The notes: generated by a model from the sequence alone, not told the origin. A DNA stretch of 64,000 bases from Neobacillus endophyticus (GCF_013248975.1 NZ_JABRWH010000001.1:1116001-1180000); one strand, 5' to 3'; counted from the first letter of the stretch, positions 16,054-25,865 are shown. Program-made: numbers and translations.

Positions 16054-17952
16054 CTAAACATAGGTAACGCTTAATATAGTCATTTTCACATCAACTTTAG
16101 CTCCAGCTGATGACATATAACGTAGCGATGATGGGAAACTGAATTGATCCAACTGTAGTTGATCGTTATTCGGTAACAGAATATAATTAGAGGAGGATAT
16201 TATTGATCCATAATGTAAAGTAGCACTTAACGTTGACCCATTGCTTGAAAGTAAGAATTTTGTACTAAAAGTGTCAGACCCAATTTCAAAAATCACCTTA
16301 AAATTTAGTGTTTTATTGCCTTGAACACGTCTTAAAATGTACTCTGTTCCGGCAGCATTAAAGGTTCTTCGATAAATAATATTCCCACTGTTTTCCCTTA
16401 TAAGTTTACCATATATAAGATTGTTATAGACAAGATCTAAGGAATAAGAACCTAATGGTAGAAAATTTATAACGTTAGGAAAATCAATACCATACATATA
16501 ATGATTCGTTTTCGCTCTACCTGTTAATTCAGTGTTTGCATAATGCTGTACATTCGTATTAGAGGTAAAATCATATAAAGACAAAAAGTTACTATTTGTG
16601 GTGATATTTTTTATCTTAATGTTTGTAATGGTTCCGAAGTTGCTGAAACTAAATATATATTTGGTAGAGTTTATGGAAGGATTCAAATTAAAATTACTGT
16701 CCAATATAGTCCAAGTATCAAATATCGTATATTGAGCTTTGCCACCTGTGTCATCAGTAGCTGTAATAAGATAATTCGTAGTGTTTGAAGTACATGTAAT
16801 AGTACAGTTTTTTAATGTAAAATTAGTTAACTCAATACCGTTATCATTTGTATTTAAATCAGTCGTAGAAGGTGAATAAGCATAAACTGCACAACCAGTC
16901 ACTGAAGCCCTGACATTCTCAAAATAAACATGTCGATTTCGATTACACATTAATACGAGTTTACCAGAACCTCCAGATGTAGTTGTGACGTTTCTTATAG
17001 TAATTCTACTTACACCATAAAAATCGAAATATTCACCTGCTGTGGTTCCACAAAAACCATTTTCTATAATACAATCAACGGACATGAAGGTTTCATCGCT
17101 GCCCCAACCAACGATCTTCAGCCCTCCACCGTCGCCAAGTCCACCATAAGAAATATTAAATCTATTTAAGTGAAAACGTTTGGAGTTTACAATATATATA
17201 GTTCTCTCAACAGGCCGCTCTACTTTAATATCACTAACATAAATATCATCACTTGAAATACTGCAAATAAAGTCTGCCCCTTTTATTGTAGTATAATTAG
17301 CTTGTTGCGTGTCCGTATTCAATAATAAACAATTTTGAATTCTTACCTGGGAAACATTCAATAAATCAATGCATTGTTCTACATTCTTGAAACGGCAATT
17401 TTTAAGGAGAATATTAGACCATTGAGGCACATTTTTTGTGTTTACTCCCATACGAACTGCATTTCTGCAATCGTTAATATTACATTCATCCATTACGATG
17501 TTATTACCTTTTAGATTAATAAATCCCCTTGTTCTATAATTTCCATCGCTTGTTAATTGGTTTGTGGAATAACTATTAACCCGTCTCAGCACTACATTAT
17601 CACTTGAGCCATTTAGAGACTCGATTACCCACCCCAATGTAACTTGGTCAAAGTTTGCTGGAACACTTGTTGTTTTCGAATATACGAAATTATCAATAAA
17701 TGTAGAGTCTTCTAATACTGTATAAGCACCAACATAAAAACGTACATAATCATTGAGTATAATTGTCCCGTTTTTAATTGAACAAAGTTGCATTCCATTA
17801 TACGAAGGATCTGCTGTTATGGTAGTAGCACATAAATCGAGAATCTTATTATTGGTCAAACAATAATTGACTGCTTCAGTAAATGAAGTAAAAGAAGTAA
17901 TATAAACCGTGCCGTTTAAGCTTGGAAATTCGCCTTGCTTATTTAATTGCAT
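16054..17952 (-). CDS. Phage-type right-handed beta-helix protein (tail spike-like)
   Basis: 632 aa with no signal peptide. Residues 100-450 consist of short beta repeats (NIVMDECNINDCRNAV, ILLKNCRFKNVEQCID, VRIQNCLLLN), the rung pattern of pectate-lyase-like parallel beta-helices used in phage tail spikes and polysaccharide-binding or cleaving proteins. The last 150 residues look like a separate beta-rich trimerisation or binding domain. The ATG at 17952 lies behind GAGGTGAAATAA. A decayed phage structural gene lies directly upstream, so it was probably a receptor-binding protein and could now be cut off from its phage. No active-site residues can be named from sequence alone. Confidence 0.65.
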   Translation of the reverse strand: MQLNKQGEFPSLNGTVYITSFTSFTEAVNYCLTNNKILDLCATTITADPSYNGMQLCSIKNGTIILNDYVRFYVGAYTVLEDSTFIDNFVYSKTTSVPANFDQVTLGWVIESLNGSSDNVVLRRVNSYSTNQLTSDGNYRTRGFINLKGNNIVMDECNINDCRNAVRMGVNTKNVPQWSNILLKNCRFKNVEQCIDLLNVSQVRIQNCLLLNTDTQQANYTTIKGADFICSISSDDIYVSDIKVERPVERTIYIVNSKRFHLNRFNISYGGLGDGGGLKIVGWGSDETFMSVDCIIENGFCGTTAGEYFDFYGVSRITIRNVTTTSGGSGKLVLMCNRNRHVYFENVRASVTGCAVYAYSPSTTDLNTNDNGIELTNFTLKNCTITCTSNTTNYLITATDDTGGKAQYTIFDTWTILDSNFNLNPSINSTKYIFSFSNFGTITNIKIKNITTNSNFLSLYDFTSNTNVQHYANTELTGRAKTNHYMYGIDFPNVINFLPLGSYSLDLVYNNLIYGKLIRENSGNIIYRRTFNAAGTEYILRRVQGNKTLNFKVIFEIGSDTFSTKFLLSSNGSTLSATLHYGSIISSSNYILLPNNDQLQLDQFSFPSSLRYMSSAGAKVDVKMTILSVTYV

Positions 17953-18033
17953 TTATTTCACCTCGGTTAAATCTATATTTATTGCCTATGGCTAAAACAC
18001 CAAAGCTTTCATCTGCTTTGTCATTTTGGATAA

Positions 18034-19182
18034 TCAATTGGAAATGTTTGGTTTTTTATTTTCATTCAAACGACATTCATATGTGGAACTGTTGACCTTA
18101 TAAAAGAAAATTAAATTAATGGTCAAGAAATCAAATTGGTCTATTCGTTTGTTTTTTACTAAATCACATTCTTTTTTGTTTGTAGCGTAATAGATGTCAG
18201 CACTTGTCCTAAGAGACCAGGTAGTTGTAGTATTGTGGTAGATATAACATTGACCTATGGAATAATCATAAATGATTTGAATACTTCTGGATCTATTTTC
18301 GACTTTATCGTTCATCGGCTTTACCGCGAATGTCGCAACTCCATTTGAGTCTAATTGATATTGCATATTACTTCTTGGAATTTTCTTTTTCAATAACCAA
18401 ATAGTCATATTGTTTTGCAAAAACCGTTACTTTCTCTTTATCCATGCCGATTTTATAAAAGCGATTTTCGAGAAAATAGATTGGGTCATACAAACCACAG
18501 CAACCTATCTGATTAAGGAAATTAGGATTGTCACTGAAAAACACGCATGTGTTATTATTTCCACCAAACAACACATGAAAAGTACACTTTTTGATTTGAT
18601 TAGGTTTATCAGCAAATGTCTATATGCCGTAATAACGACATTATTTGTTCCTTTTTCTGGTGCTGTTGTATACGTGAGTTTTCCATTCGTCCTGTCTACC
18701 GTAAACCCGCTCCATTCTATCATATTCACACCATTTACATCTGCTACTACAGTAGTGGAATATAATCAAATTAAAGATAATTGATAGACTATTACCGCCC
18801 CATCACCCAAGAATCAGTCTTTAACTCCCAATCATATTAGCTTGAAATCCTCATAAGCTGTTACACCACCTTCAGGGTCCGAAATAGAAATTGTCGGAAT
18901 ATAAGGGGTAACTGCAGACAAAAAATCGTTCATCATTCAAATTCATGTATCGGTGATTCTTAAAATCACTTGGCAAATCATATTTGTTATATCCACTAAC
19001 ATTTGTACCGTTTTGGAAGATGATAGTGGATGTTTCAAAACCTATTTTGTTGGTAATCTCTATTTGGGCTTCACTGGCAATTTATTGTTAATTCATTTTA
19101 AATAGGCTGCATTCTCTCCATCGGGAATTAACACACCACACCGATGGAAAACTTCGTTATAAGAGATAATGCTTTTCTTCAT
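18034..19182 (-). pseudogene. Decayed phage structural protein gene
   Basis: Reading the minus strand across frames gives one discontinuous protein. It starts MKKSIISYNEVFHRCGVLI (from 19182), then VTPYIPTISISDPEGGVTAY, VNMIEWSGFTVDRTNGKLTY, VLFGGNNNTCVFFSDNPNFL, GLYDPIYFLENRFYKIG, FAKQYDYLVIEKENS and QLDSNGVATFAVKPMNDKV. These pieces follow, in order, the pattern of Bacillus phage minor structural proteins (NGKVTF…NNVVITAY…GLYDP…KQYD…ENS…KPLND). At least five frameshifts or stops separate them. Confidence 0.7.
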
Positions 19183-19435
19183 TATACGTAACGTTATTTA
19201 AGTAAGCGTAACGCTAAAATTATATAAAAATATCAATTTATATAACACCAAAACATACATTAGTTAAATTTCAAAAGAAGCTTACTTTTTAACAAATTTT
19301 CCCTCAGAAAAGTTATCCTTTATTATTTTTCAGAAAAATTCATAAAAAATACATAATTTCACCTGTTTTGTATGCTTTGGAGTACTACAATAAATTTGAT
19401 TTTATGATAGGGTTTTCATTAGAAGTTATTTTGTC
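19183..19435. other. AT-rich gap between phage remnant and HTH gene
   Basis: About 250 bases of very AT-rich sequence with no gene. A TACAAT box near 19386-19391 could be the -10 of the following HTH gene, but no good -35 stands 16-18 bases upstream. Confidence 0.3.
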
Positions 19436-19452
19436 AGGAGGTTGAAGAGCAG

Positions 19453-19675
19453 ATGGGAAAAAAATTATTTTTGAAAATAAGGAGGTAACGGAAGAATACA
19501 ACCTTTCCGTAAGCGAGTTAGCCGATATGGCTGACATTCATCGGCCTTCTTTAAGTGAACTGAAGAATCAAAAGAGGGTCAGCATCTACATCCCGCACCT
19601 CGAAAAAATAGCAAACGCCCTCGATATTAGTGATATTAGTAAATTTATCGAAATAATCGATACTGACGAAGAATA
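19453..19675 (+). pseudogene. Small XRE/Cro-type HTH regulator with a one-base frameshift
   Basis: The frame read from about 19491 encodes EEYNLSVSELADMADIHRPS, then LSELKNQKRVSIYIPHLEKI and ANALDISDISKF, a Cro/C1-type helix-turn-helix of about 72 aa. The ATG at 19453 sits behind AGGAGG but is in another frame. It reads a run of seven A and stops 11 codons on. One extra A in that run would join start and domain (MGKKIIFENKEVTEE). Either the gene is broken, slips at the A-run, or the base call is wrong. It lies 140 bases upstream of comK. Confidence 0.65.
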
Positions 19676-19814
19676 ATTCGGCTGAAAGGCTTTTCAAAAA
19701 AAGTTCCGTATCAAAAATACTTTTTGAACCGATTGTGATTTTCTTCACAAAAATAATCATTATACTAGTCATCTCTGCTTAACAAACCGGTGTTTAAAGG
19801 AGGTACATAAGTCC

Positions 19815-20324
19815 ATGATGGAAGAAAAGTATGTTATTAATCAACATTTTATGTGGATGGTTGGTGTCTTTGATCACAGAGCAAAGGTATGCTCGCTTGT
19901 TGGACAAGAGGACAAATCCTTTTTTGTCGATCAATCTCCATTAGAAATTTTGGATGGCAGTCTTGCGTTAATAGGTTTTGACTTGAAAGGTGCAATGAAA
20001 GCATCGAAATCTCACCTGAAGAATGTACATATGTGTCCCATCATGGTCAATCCTACTTTAAACATCTGCCTATTTCCGAGTCACTCGCCAAGGCGGGAAG
20101 ATACGATGTGGTTTAATCCCTTACAAATTCACAGAACCTTCAGCAAGGACAACAAAACAAGTATTGAATTTGAAAATGGTACGCAAATGACGATCAACTC
20201 AAGAATCACAAGCTTCAACAATAAACTAAAGATTGCCGAGCAGTATCTAAAAACGAAAGTTGCTGCGGCCAGAGATCCGCTCACCTACCTGGTCGATCCG
20301 AAAAACAGAAAAGTTCTTTGCTAG
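19815..20324 (+). CDS. comK: ComK-family competence transcription factor
   Basis: 169 aa. Key stretch: CPIMVNPTLNICLFPSHSP, then WFNPLQIHRTFSKDNKT, EFENGTQMTINSR and EQYLKTKVA. These follow ComK's PPIMVDPSNQIFLFPT, WI..HV, FSNGK and LRTK blocks. ComK dimers bind AT-boxes (AAAA-N5-TTTT) and switch on DNA-uptake genes. A possible single AT-box, AAAAATACTTTTT, lies at 19713-19725, which would fit auto-control. The ATG at 19815 is 11 bases after AAAGGAGG; a second ATG follows directly. It is shorter than B. subtilis ComK (192 aa), missing C-terminal residues. Bacillaceae often carry two comK copies. Confidence 0.85.
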   Translation: MMEEKYVINQHFMWMVGVFDHRAKVCSLVGQEDKSFFVDQSPLEILDGSLALIGFDLKGAMKASKSHLKNVHMCPIMVNPTLNICLFPSHSPRREDTMWFNPLQIHRTFSKDNKTSIEFENGTQMTINSRITSFNNKLKIAEQYLKTKVAAARDPLTYLVDPKNRKVLC

Positions 20325-20385
20325 CACTTACTAACCCTGGGCACTCTTATGGAATGGATGCAGAATATTTCTTAACACCAGTAAA

Positions 20386-20421
20386 ACAAAAGGGAAGCAG
20401 TTCGCCTGCTCCCCTTTTGTT
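20386..20421. terminator. Bidirectional terminator between comK and the LCP gene
   Basis: AAAAGGGAAGCAG and CTGCTCCCCTTTT pair with one mismatch around TTCGC, with A and T runs outside. Confidence 0.8.
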
Positions 20422-20422
20422 C

Positions 20423-21406
20423 TTAATGAAAGTATTCCGTTATTGTACTCTTCATAACCTGCGGGTCAATCACAATTTGGTCATTATTTGCTTTAAGGAT
20501 ATCATCATACAACACCTTTTGTGTACCTTCTATTTGCTTGTAATGAATTTGTTTATTTAGGTCAATATTCTTCATGGCCATACCAAGGCTGACCATATCC
20601 GATGTCGACATATTGCTGCCGATCATATATTTTGACATCGAACTGATCAGCGACGGCAGATTCGAAATATTACTCGGATTTAATGCCTTTTTGGCAATCC
20701 CTTTTATTGCTTCTAATTGAACCTGCTGCCGGCCATAATCCCCGCTAGCAATAGAATGGCGCTCACGGGCAAGGGCTAAGACGGTCTTACCGTCAACAAA
20801 ATGGGTGCCAGCCGCTACTGGCTGCCCATTAATTTTTTCATTCGTTGGAACGTAAATATCGATCCCGCCCATTGAGTCGACCATCGCCTCAAGACCTTGA
20901 AAATTGGTTTCCATATAGTAATTAATCGGCACGCCCGTCAATTCACTGATCGCATCGACCGAACCAATAATTCCCTGATTAACCCCTTTATCCGCTTGTA
21001 AAATATACTGGACACTCGTAAGCTTCGTATAGCCATAACCATTCAAATGAACACGAGTATCGCGCGGAATGCTGATGGCATTAATTTGGTTTTTTCCCAA
21101 ATCGACATGGGCCAGCATCATGGTGTCAGAGTGCCCGATCGTCTCCCCAGGCCTTTCATCAGAGCCTAATAGTAAGATATTAAACACAGGGCCATTCCCT
21201 TTCGTTTGCTGGTCTGTATTCTCTGTCTTGTCCGTTGATTTTGTAGTGTTTGTCGTGTCGGATGTACCCGATGAGGCAACAGGGATATCCTTGAAATGAT
21301 TTGCTGGTTGAAGCTGATAGAATTCATAACCAATGACAGCTGCTCCGGCAATGAGAATCCCTGCTATACTGTAACCAATCAATCTCCATTTGCTTTTTTT
21401 CTTCAT
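20423..21406 (-). CDS. LytR-CpsA-Psr (LCP) family ligase
   Basis: 327 aa. One N-terminal membrane helix (LIGYSIAGILIAGAAVIGY), then a Ser/Thr-rich stalk to about residue 72, then the LCP domain: FNILLLGSDERPGETIGHSD, TMMLAHVDL, ISIPRDTRVHLNGYG, LTGVPINYYMETNF and LALARERHSIASGDYGRQQ. The Asp and Arg residues that bind the polyprenyl pyrophosphate are present. LCP enzymes attach teichoic acid or capsular polymers to peptidoglycan on the outer face of the membrane. It lies at the distal end of the capsule locus and probably anchors that polymer. ATG at 21406. Confidence 0.9.
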   Translation of the reverse strand: MKKKSKWRLIGYSIAGILIAGAAVIGYEFYQLQPANHFKDIPVASSGTSDTTNTTKSTDKTENTDQQTKGNGPVFNILLLGSDERPGETIGHSDTMMLAHVDLGKNQINAISIPRDTRVHLNGYGYTKLTSVQYILQADKGVNQGIIGSVDAISELTGVPINYYMETNFQGLEAMVDSMGGIDIYVPTNEKINGQPVAAGTHFVDGKTVLALARERHSIASGDYGRQQVQLEAIKGIAKKALNPSNISNLPSLISSMSKYMIGSNMSTSDMVSLGMAMKNIDLNKQIHYKQIEGTQKVLYDDILKANNDQIVIDPQVMKSTITEYFH

Positions 21407-21446
21407 ACGCCCTCCACTGGGTTTCTCCCTTTAATTTTTAATAAAA

Positions 21447-21494
21447 AAAGTCGGAAGGTATAAAAGCAATCTCTTATCTCTTCGGACTTTTCTG
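21447..21494 (-). terminator. Hairpin upstream of the LCP gene
   Basis: AAAAGTCCGAAG pairs with CTTCCGACTTTT (one mismatch), followed on the minus strand by TTTTATT. It ends the DUF3789 transcript. Confidence 0.65.
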
Positions 21495-21526
21495 GTTTGA
21501 TGAATATACAGTTATGAAAAATGCAA

Positions 21527-21652
21527 TCAGGAAACTTCCTTTTTATATAGTTCTCCCATTTCTTGATCAGCTCTATTGGCTGTATTCATAAGACACATCG
21601 TGAACAGTGTCGATATAGATCCTACAAATAACCCCAGGATGAAAGTTAACAT
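21527..21652 (-). CDS. DUF3789 small membrane protein
   Basis: 41 aa from the ATG at 21652, with AGGAG eight bases upstream. The sequence MLTFILGLFVGSISTLFTMC is one membrane helix, followed by a polar tail (NTANRADQEMGEL). This matches the DUF3789 family of tiny membrane proteins common in Bacillus and clostridia. Function is unknown. A longer frame upstream (to 21754) lacks a ribosome site and is ignored. Confidence 0.65.
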   Translation of the reverse strand: MLTFILGLFVGSISTLFTMCLMNTANRADQEMGELYKKEVS

Positions 21653-22061
21653 AGAGACACTCCTATTAACTATAATTCGCAGGAAAGCAATCATATTCGG
21701 TAGCCGGCTGGCATAGCTTGAGAAACCGTAGCCCCTATAGTTTTGCGCCCCCACTTTTCAGAAGGTTTGCCCTTTCGAACGAAATATGTATTTTTGTCAC
21801 AATTATAACATTGACAACTGTAAAAAAACAGTATTCCCCTTACTCTTACATATATAACTAATCTAGAAAAATAATAAACCGTACAATATACTGAACTTTT
21901 TATTTTAAATAGGATAATATAATGGAGAAAAAAGTCTAGTAATGATTGAAAAATAACCTGTGGATGGTTATATTAACTGTATACATTAGATATAATACTA
22001 TAATGAACAATTAGATAAATTTACGACTTCTTAATAAAATTTTAAAAATGGGTGTGTTGAT

Positions 22062-22172
22062 GTGTTAAATAAAAAACCTTCATTTGCAAAAGGGTGTTTC
22101 TTTGGTCTGCTATTATCCATCCCTTTGTGGATTCTAGTAATCTTGGCTATAAAGTGGCTTATTTCTAACTAA
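22062..22172 (+). CDS. 36-aa membrane peptide
   Basis: GTG at 22062, stop at 22172. The sequence is VLNKKPSFAKGC followed by one strong hydrophobic helix (FFGLLLSIPLWILVILAIKW). A positive N-terminus before the helix suggests N-in topology. The ribosome site is weak (GGGTG). It stands in about 480 bases of otherwise gene-free sequence and could be real or chance. Confidence 0.35.
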   Translation: MLNKKPSFAKGCFFGLLLSIPLWILVILAIKWLISN

Positions 22173-22196
22173 TCGTTACCAATAATTCCGTACAAA

Positions 22197-22235
22197 AAGA
22201 AGCCCCCGCCTACGGTTGTAAGCAAGGGCTATAAA
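22197..22235 (-). terminator. End-of-operon terminator of the capsule locus
   Basis: On the minus strand GCCCTTGCTTAC pairs with GTAGGCGGGGGC (several G-U pairs) over AACC, then TTCTTTTT. It lies just after the UDP-glucose dehydrogenase stop. Confidence 0.8.
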
Positions 22236-22239
22236 AGGA

Positions 22240-23565
22240 TTAACGATTAACAAGTGTCGTTTCCAAGCTATTAATCGTTTCTCTACCAATCGAATCATAA
22301 ATGATATTGGCTTTTCTAGCACTGGAAAGGTCGTAGCAATTTCTGCCATCAAGAACAATTGGCTTTCTCATTAATTTGCTATATTTGGATAGGTCAAAAT
22401 CTTTTACCTCATCCCATTCTGTAAAAATGAAGCAAATATCCGCTTCCTCAAGAGTATCTTCAATACTCTCACAGTACGTAATGTTTTCCGGCTGTATCTT
22501 CTTAAAATTGTTAATTCCAACAGGATCCCATGCTTTCACATTGGCTCCGTCTTCGATCATTAAAGGAATATTGACAAGTGATGGTGCTTCACGTAAATCA
22601 TCTGTTCCCGGTTTGAATGTTAAGCCCAAAACAGCTACATTCACCCCTTTTAAGCTATCAAAATATTTACGTGATTTCTTAATGAGTTTCAGCTTTTGAT
22701 TTTCATTTACATCAATAGCTGCTTTAATTGTTTTCAATTCATAGTCATGGAAATTGGCCAACCAGTGCAGTGCTTTCGTATCTTTCGGAAAGCAAGACCC
22801 ACCATAGCCGATTCCTGAATTTAAAAATCGATTGCCAATACGGCTGTCATATCCCATACCAAGTGCCACATCATCTACATTAGCCCCAATGATCTCACAA
22901 AGGTTCGCAATCTCATTTATAAAAGAAATCTTCAACGCCAAAAAGTCATTAGAAGCATATTTGATCATTTCTGCACTTTTACGATTTGTTACAATCACAG
23001 GTGCCTTAAAATCCTTATAGACTTCTTGTAAAGTATCACCTGCGATCGGTTCTTCTACTCCAATCACAATTCTGGATGTATAAAGTGTATCTCGGACTGC
23101 AGTCCCTTGTGATAAAAACTCAGGATTTGAAGCCACATAAACATTCACAGGGTGCGCTAGATGTGATTTTATAAAATCCTCTATTTTATCATTTGTGCCA
23201 ACTGGAACTGTCGATTTAATCACTACCACACAGTCTTTTTCAATACATTGTGCAATCTGCTCTGCAGCAGAATATACATAGGCTAGATTGGCAGATCCAT
23301 CTTGTTTTTCAGGTGTCCCAACGCCAATAAAAATGACATCAGCATCCCGATATGCTTCTTGATAATTGGTGGTAAAATGTAACTTCTCCATATTTTTCCC
23401 CATTAATTCTTGTAGGCCAGGTTCATAAATTGGCGAAACGCCTGAATTCATTAATGAAACCTTCCGTTCATCAATATCTACACAAGAAACGGTATGTCCT
23501 TTTTCTGCAAGACACACACCCGTGACTAAACCTACATATCCAGTTCCTGCAACAGCTATTTTCAA
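22240..23565 (-). CDS. ugd: UDP-glucose 6-dehydrogenase
   Basis: 441 aa. The N-terminal NAD-binding motif IAVAGTGYVGLVTGVCLAEK is followed by VDIDERKV. The central helix and the catalytic cysteine motif GIGYGGSCFPKDTKAL are intact, as is the C-terminal UDP-binding domain (LGLTFKPGTDDLREAPS). It oxidises UDP-glucose twice to UDP-glucuronate, using the product of the galU gene upstream. I use the TTG at 23565 with AAAGGTGG eight bases upstream; the frame continues to an ATG at 23607 without a site. It is the last biosynthetic gene before the operon terminator. Confidence 0.9.
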   Translation of the reverse strand: MKIAVAGTGYVGLVTGVCLAEKGHTVSCVDIDERKVSLMNSGVSPIYEPGLQELMGKNMEKLHFTTNYQEAYRDADVIFIGVGTPEKQDGSANLAYVYSAAEQIAQCIEKDCVVVIKSTVPVGTNDKIEDFIKSHLAHPVNVYVASNPEFLSQGTAVRDTLYTSRIVIGVEEPIAGDTLQEVYKDFKAPVIVTNRKSAEMIKYASNDFLALKISFINEIANLCEIIGANVDDVALGMGYDSRIGNRFLNSGIGYGGSCFPKDTKALHWLANFHDYELKTIKAAIDVNENQKLKLIKKSRKYFDSLKGVNVAVLGLTFKPGTDDLREAPSLVNIPLMIEDGANVKAWDPVGINNFKKIQPENITYCESIEDTLEEADICFIFTEWDEVKDFDLSKYSKLMRKPIVLDGRNCYDLSSARKANIIYDSIGRETINSLETTLVNR

Positions 23566-23745
23566 TTTAAAATTCCACCTTTTAAAAGTTATCTTCTCTC
23601 CGAACAATTTTAAAAATCTTTAGATATATTTATTATAATAAATGCTATGCTCCAAGCAGAGAGACTATAGCAATATTCTAGAATTTCTTATGCTTACTTC
23701 TCTAAAAATAAAAAATAGAGCGAAACAAACATTTCCCCCTGCGAA

Positions 23746-25134
23746 TTATATAATCACTTTTGCCTTTGATTTATTAAAATGTTGAATGACTTCTTCCCAG
23801 TCAAAATACAGACGTGTAAAATCTTTATCACTTATTCCCATTCCCGTTTGAACTTCGACAAACTCCAATTCAGAAATGGCCTTAATACCATGTTTCTTTC
23901 CCGCTGGAATATGGATGATATCGCCTGCTTTCACACGTGTGATATAGTCATCCAATCCTAATTCCCCTTCTCCGCGAACAATGGTCCAAACCTCATCACG
24001 GTAGTTATGGTAATGATAGCTTGAATTTTTACCTTCATGGATACAAATCCGCTTTGTTACCATTTCATTCCCATCATCAAATTTAGCGTAATCAAGAACT
24101 CGGGACCAGCCCCAAATCCTTTCTTCATACATCGGAGGCTGATCAAATGCTCCAATCAGTTCTTTAATTTTTGGACTAGAAGCCTTATCTGCTACCAAAA
24201 TTCCATCCGGACTTGCGGCAACTACAATATCCTTTACACCTACGACTGTTACAGGAATATCCAACTCATTGATTAAATGTGTATTTTCCGTATCATTACA
24301 AATAACACCTTTACCAATTTGAGACGTGGCCATTTCTTCCGTTAAGGTATTCCACGTCCCAAGATCTTTCCAATAACCATCATACGGAAGAGCCACAATA
24401 TGTTTTGCTCTCTCTACTACCTCATAGTCAAAACTAATTTTCGGAAGATCCTTATACTGGTGAAGCAACTCTCCATACTGAATAGGCAGGTTTTTTTCTA
24501 ACAAAATATCAAGCAAGTATTTTAGTTTAAAGGCAAAAACTCCACAGTTCCATAAAGCATTCATCTTTATGAGGGCTTGAGCTTTTTCTTCACTCGGTTT
24601 TTCTGTAAAATTATTCACAGAAAAATATTGATTCCCATCAACATTTCCTTTTGGAACAATATAACCGTATTTTGAAGAAGGGTATGTAGGTTTTACACCA
24701 ACTAAAGCCAATTCTGCATTTGACTCGTTTAAGGTATTCTCTAGTTCCTTAACCTTTGCAAAAAATCCATCCTCGACATACGGATCTACTGGCAGTACCA
24801 CAATCACTTCGTCTAACGATACATTTTTAATTGAATATAGATAAGAAGCAGCTAAGGCTATTGCTGGGAAGGTATCTCGCCGTTCTGGTTCAATAATAAG
24901 AGGGACATCCATTCCAATTTGCCGATGAATCATATCTCTTTGCATTTTAGAAGTTGCAATAACTGAGGATTCAGCAAGGCCGACATTTTTCAATTGTCCC
25001 CATACCCGCTGAACCATGGATTGCTTTTCTATATCATTACTCTCTAATACTTTTAAAAATTGTTTAGATCTAGTGTCATTTGATAATGGCCATAAACGTT
25101 TGCCTGAGCCGCCTGATAGTAATACAAGTTTCAT
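23746..25134 (-). CDS. manC: Mannose-1-phosphate guanylyltransferase / mannose-6-phosphate isomerase
   Basis: 462 aa, the full bifunctional type. N-terminal nucleotidyl transferase: LVLLSGGSGKRLWPLSND, FLKVLES, TEKPS. C-terminal cupin isomerase domain: KRICIHEGKNSSYHYHNYRD, RGEGELGLD and DIIHIPAGKKHGIKA. It makes GDP-mannose, the substrate for Gmd and for mannosyltransferases here. No phosphomannomutase is in the window, so that step must be encoded elsewhere. The ATG at 25134 has AGGAGGATATT upstream. An intrinsic terminator lies just before it inside the locus. Confidence 0.92.
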   Translation of the reverse strand: MKLVLLSGGSGKRLWPLSNDTRSKQFLKVLESNDIEKQSMVQRVWGQLKNVGLAESSVIATSKMQRDMIHRQIGMDVPLIIEPERRDTFPAIALAASYLYSIKNVSLDEVIVVLPVDPYVEDGFFAKVKELENTLNESNAELALVGVKPTYPSSKYGYIVPKGNVDGNQYFSVNNFTEKPSEEKAQALIKMNALWNCGVFAFKLKYLLDILLEKNLPIQYGELLHQYKDLPKISFDYEVVERAKHIVALPYDGYWKDLGTWNTLTEEMATSQIGKGVICNDTENTHLINELDIPVTVVGVKDIVVAASPDGILVADKASSPKIKELIGAFDQPPMYEERIWGWSRVLDYAKFDDGNEMVTKRICIHEGKNSSYHYHNYRDEVWTIVRGEGELGLDDYITRVKAGDIIHIPAGKKHGIKAISELEFVEVQTGMGISDKDFTRLYFDWEEVIQHFNKSKAKVII

Positions 25135-25150
25135 AATATCCTCCTAAAAT

Positions 25151-25175
25151 AAAAAACAGCCTTTTGGCTGTTTTA
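25151..25175 (-). terminator. Intra-operonic terminator upstream of manC
   Basis: AAACAGCC-AAAA-GGCTGTTT followed by TTTATTT on the minus strand. It lies between the acyltransferase stop and the manC ribosome site, so distal genes need readthrough or a separate promoter. Confidence 0.75.
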
Positions 25176-25229
25176 TTGAAATTTATAATTACCTTCATCA
25201 AAACATTTGAAGATAACATTCATTTATAT

Positions 25230-25787
25230 TTATTGTTTTAAAGTTTTAATTATTTTAGCTGGGTTGCCTGCTATGACACTATTAGGAGGAAATTTTCCGC
25301 TAACAACTGCTCCTGCTCCTACTACGCAGCCATCTCCTAATTCAGTACCTTTAAGAATTAAAGAATTACATCCAATAAAACAATTTTTTCCGATTATAAC
25401 GGGTCTAGTACCAATCTTTTCTTTAATATCTGCATTTCTGGCTTCAATTTCTATTGGATGAAAATCATTATCAAAAATTTTAGCATTTCCTCCAATGTGA
25501 GTGTTTTCACCAATGAGAATAGATTTTCTGGCATAAATTGTAGCACCACTAATTCCCACATTATCACCAATCTTTATCGTAGCTTCCGGAGTTCTTGTTA
25601 CAATGATAGTTCTGGAATACAGCCCAACAAGATTAGATAGAAAAGAAGACTTAACAATCACATTATCTCCCAATTCAAGAATAGCTCCGTTTTTGTTAAA
25701 TATGACAGGACAGCCTTTTAACAATAGATCTTTTCCATATTTAATTTTCAGTAACTTTAAGATAACTTTATAATAGTTTGAATTCAT
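25230..25787 (-). CDS. Left-handed beta-helix acyltransferase
   Basis: 185 aa from the ATG at 25787, which follows GGAAGAG. From residue 40 to the end it is made of hexapeptide-type turns (VGISGATIYARKSILIGENT, IIGKNCFIGCNSLILKGTEL) and ends with the common cap SGKFPPNSVIAGNPAKIIK. This is the WbbJ/maa-type O-acetyltransferase fold, probably transferring acetyl to a sugar of the polymer from acetyl-CoA. Acceptor unknown. The gene is strongly AT-rich, like its neighbours upstream. Confidence 0.8.
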   Translation of the reverse strand: MNSNYYKVILKLLKIKYGKDLLLKGCPVIFNKNGAILELGDNVIVKSSFLSNLVGLYSRTIIVTRTPEATIKIGDNVGISGATIYARKSILIGENTHIGGNAKIFDNDFHPIEIEARNADIKEKIGTRPVIIGKNCFIGCNSLILKGTELGDGCVVGAGAVVSGKFPPNSVIAGNPAKIIKTLKQ

Positions 25788-25865
25788 AACTAATCTCTTC
25801 CGTTTCTCATGAACTTGTAACATCTACATCTTATAGCAATTTTCTATCTTATATATTTGTAAACT

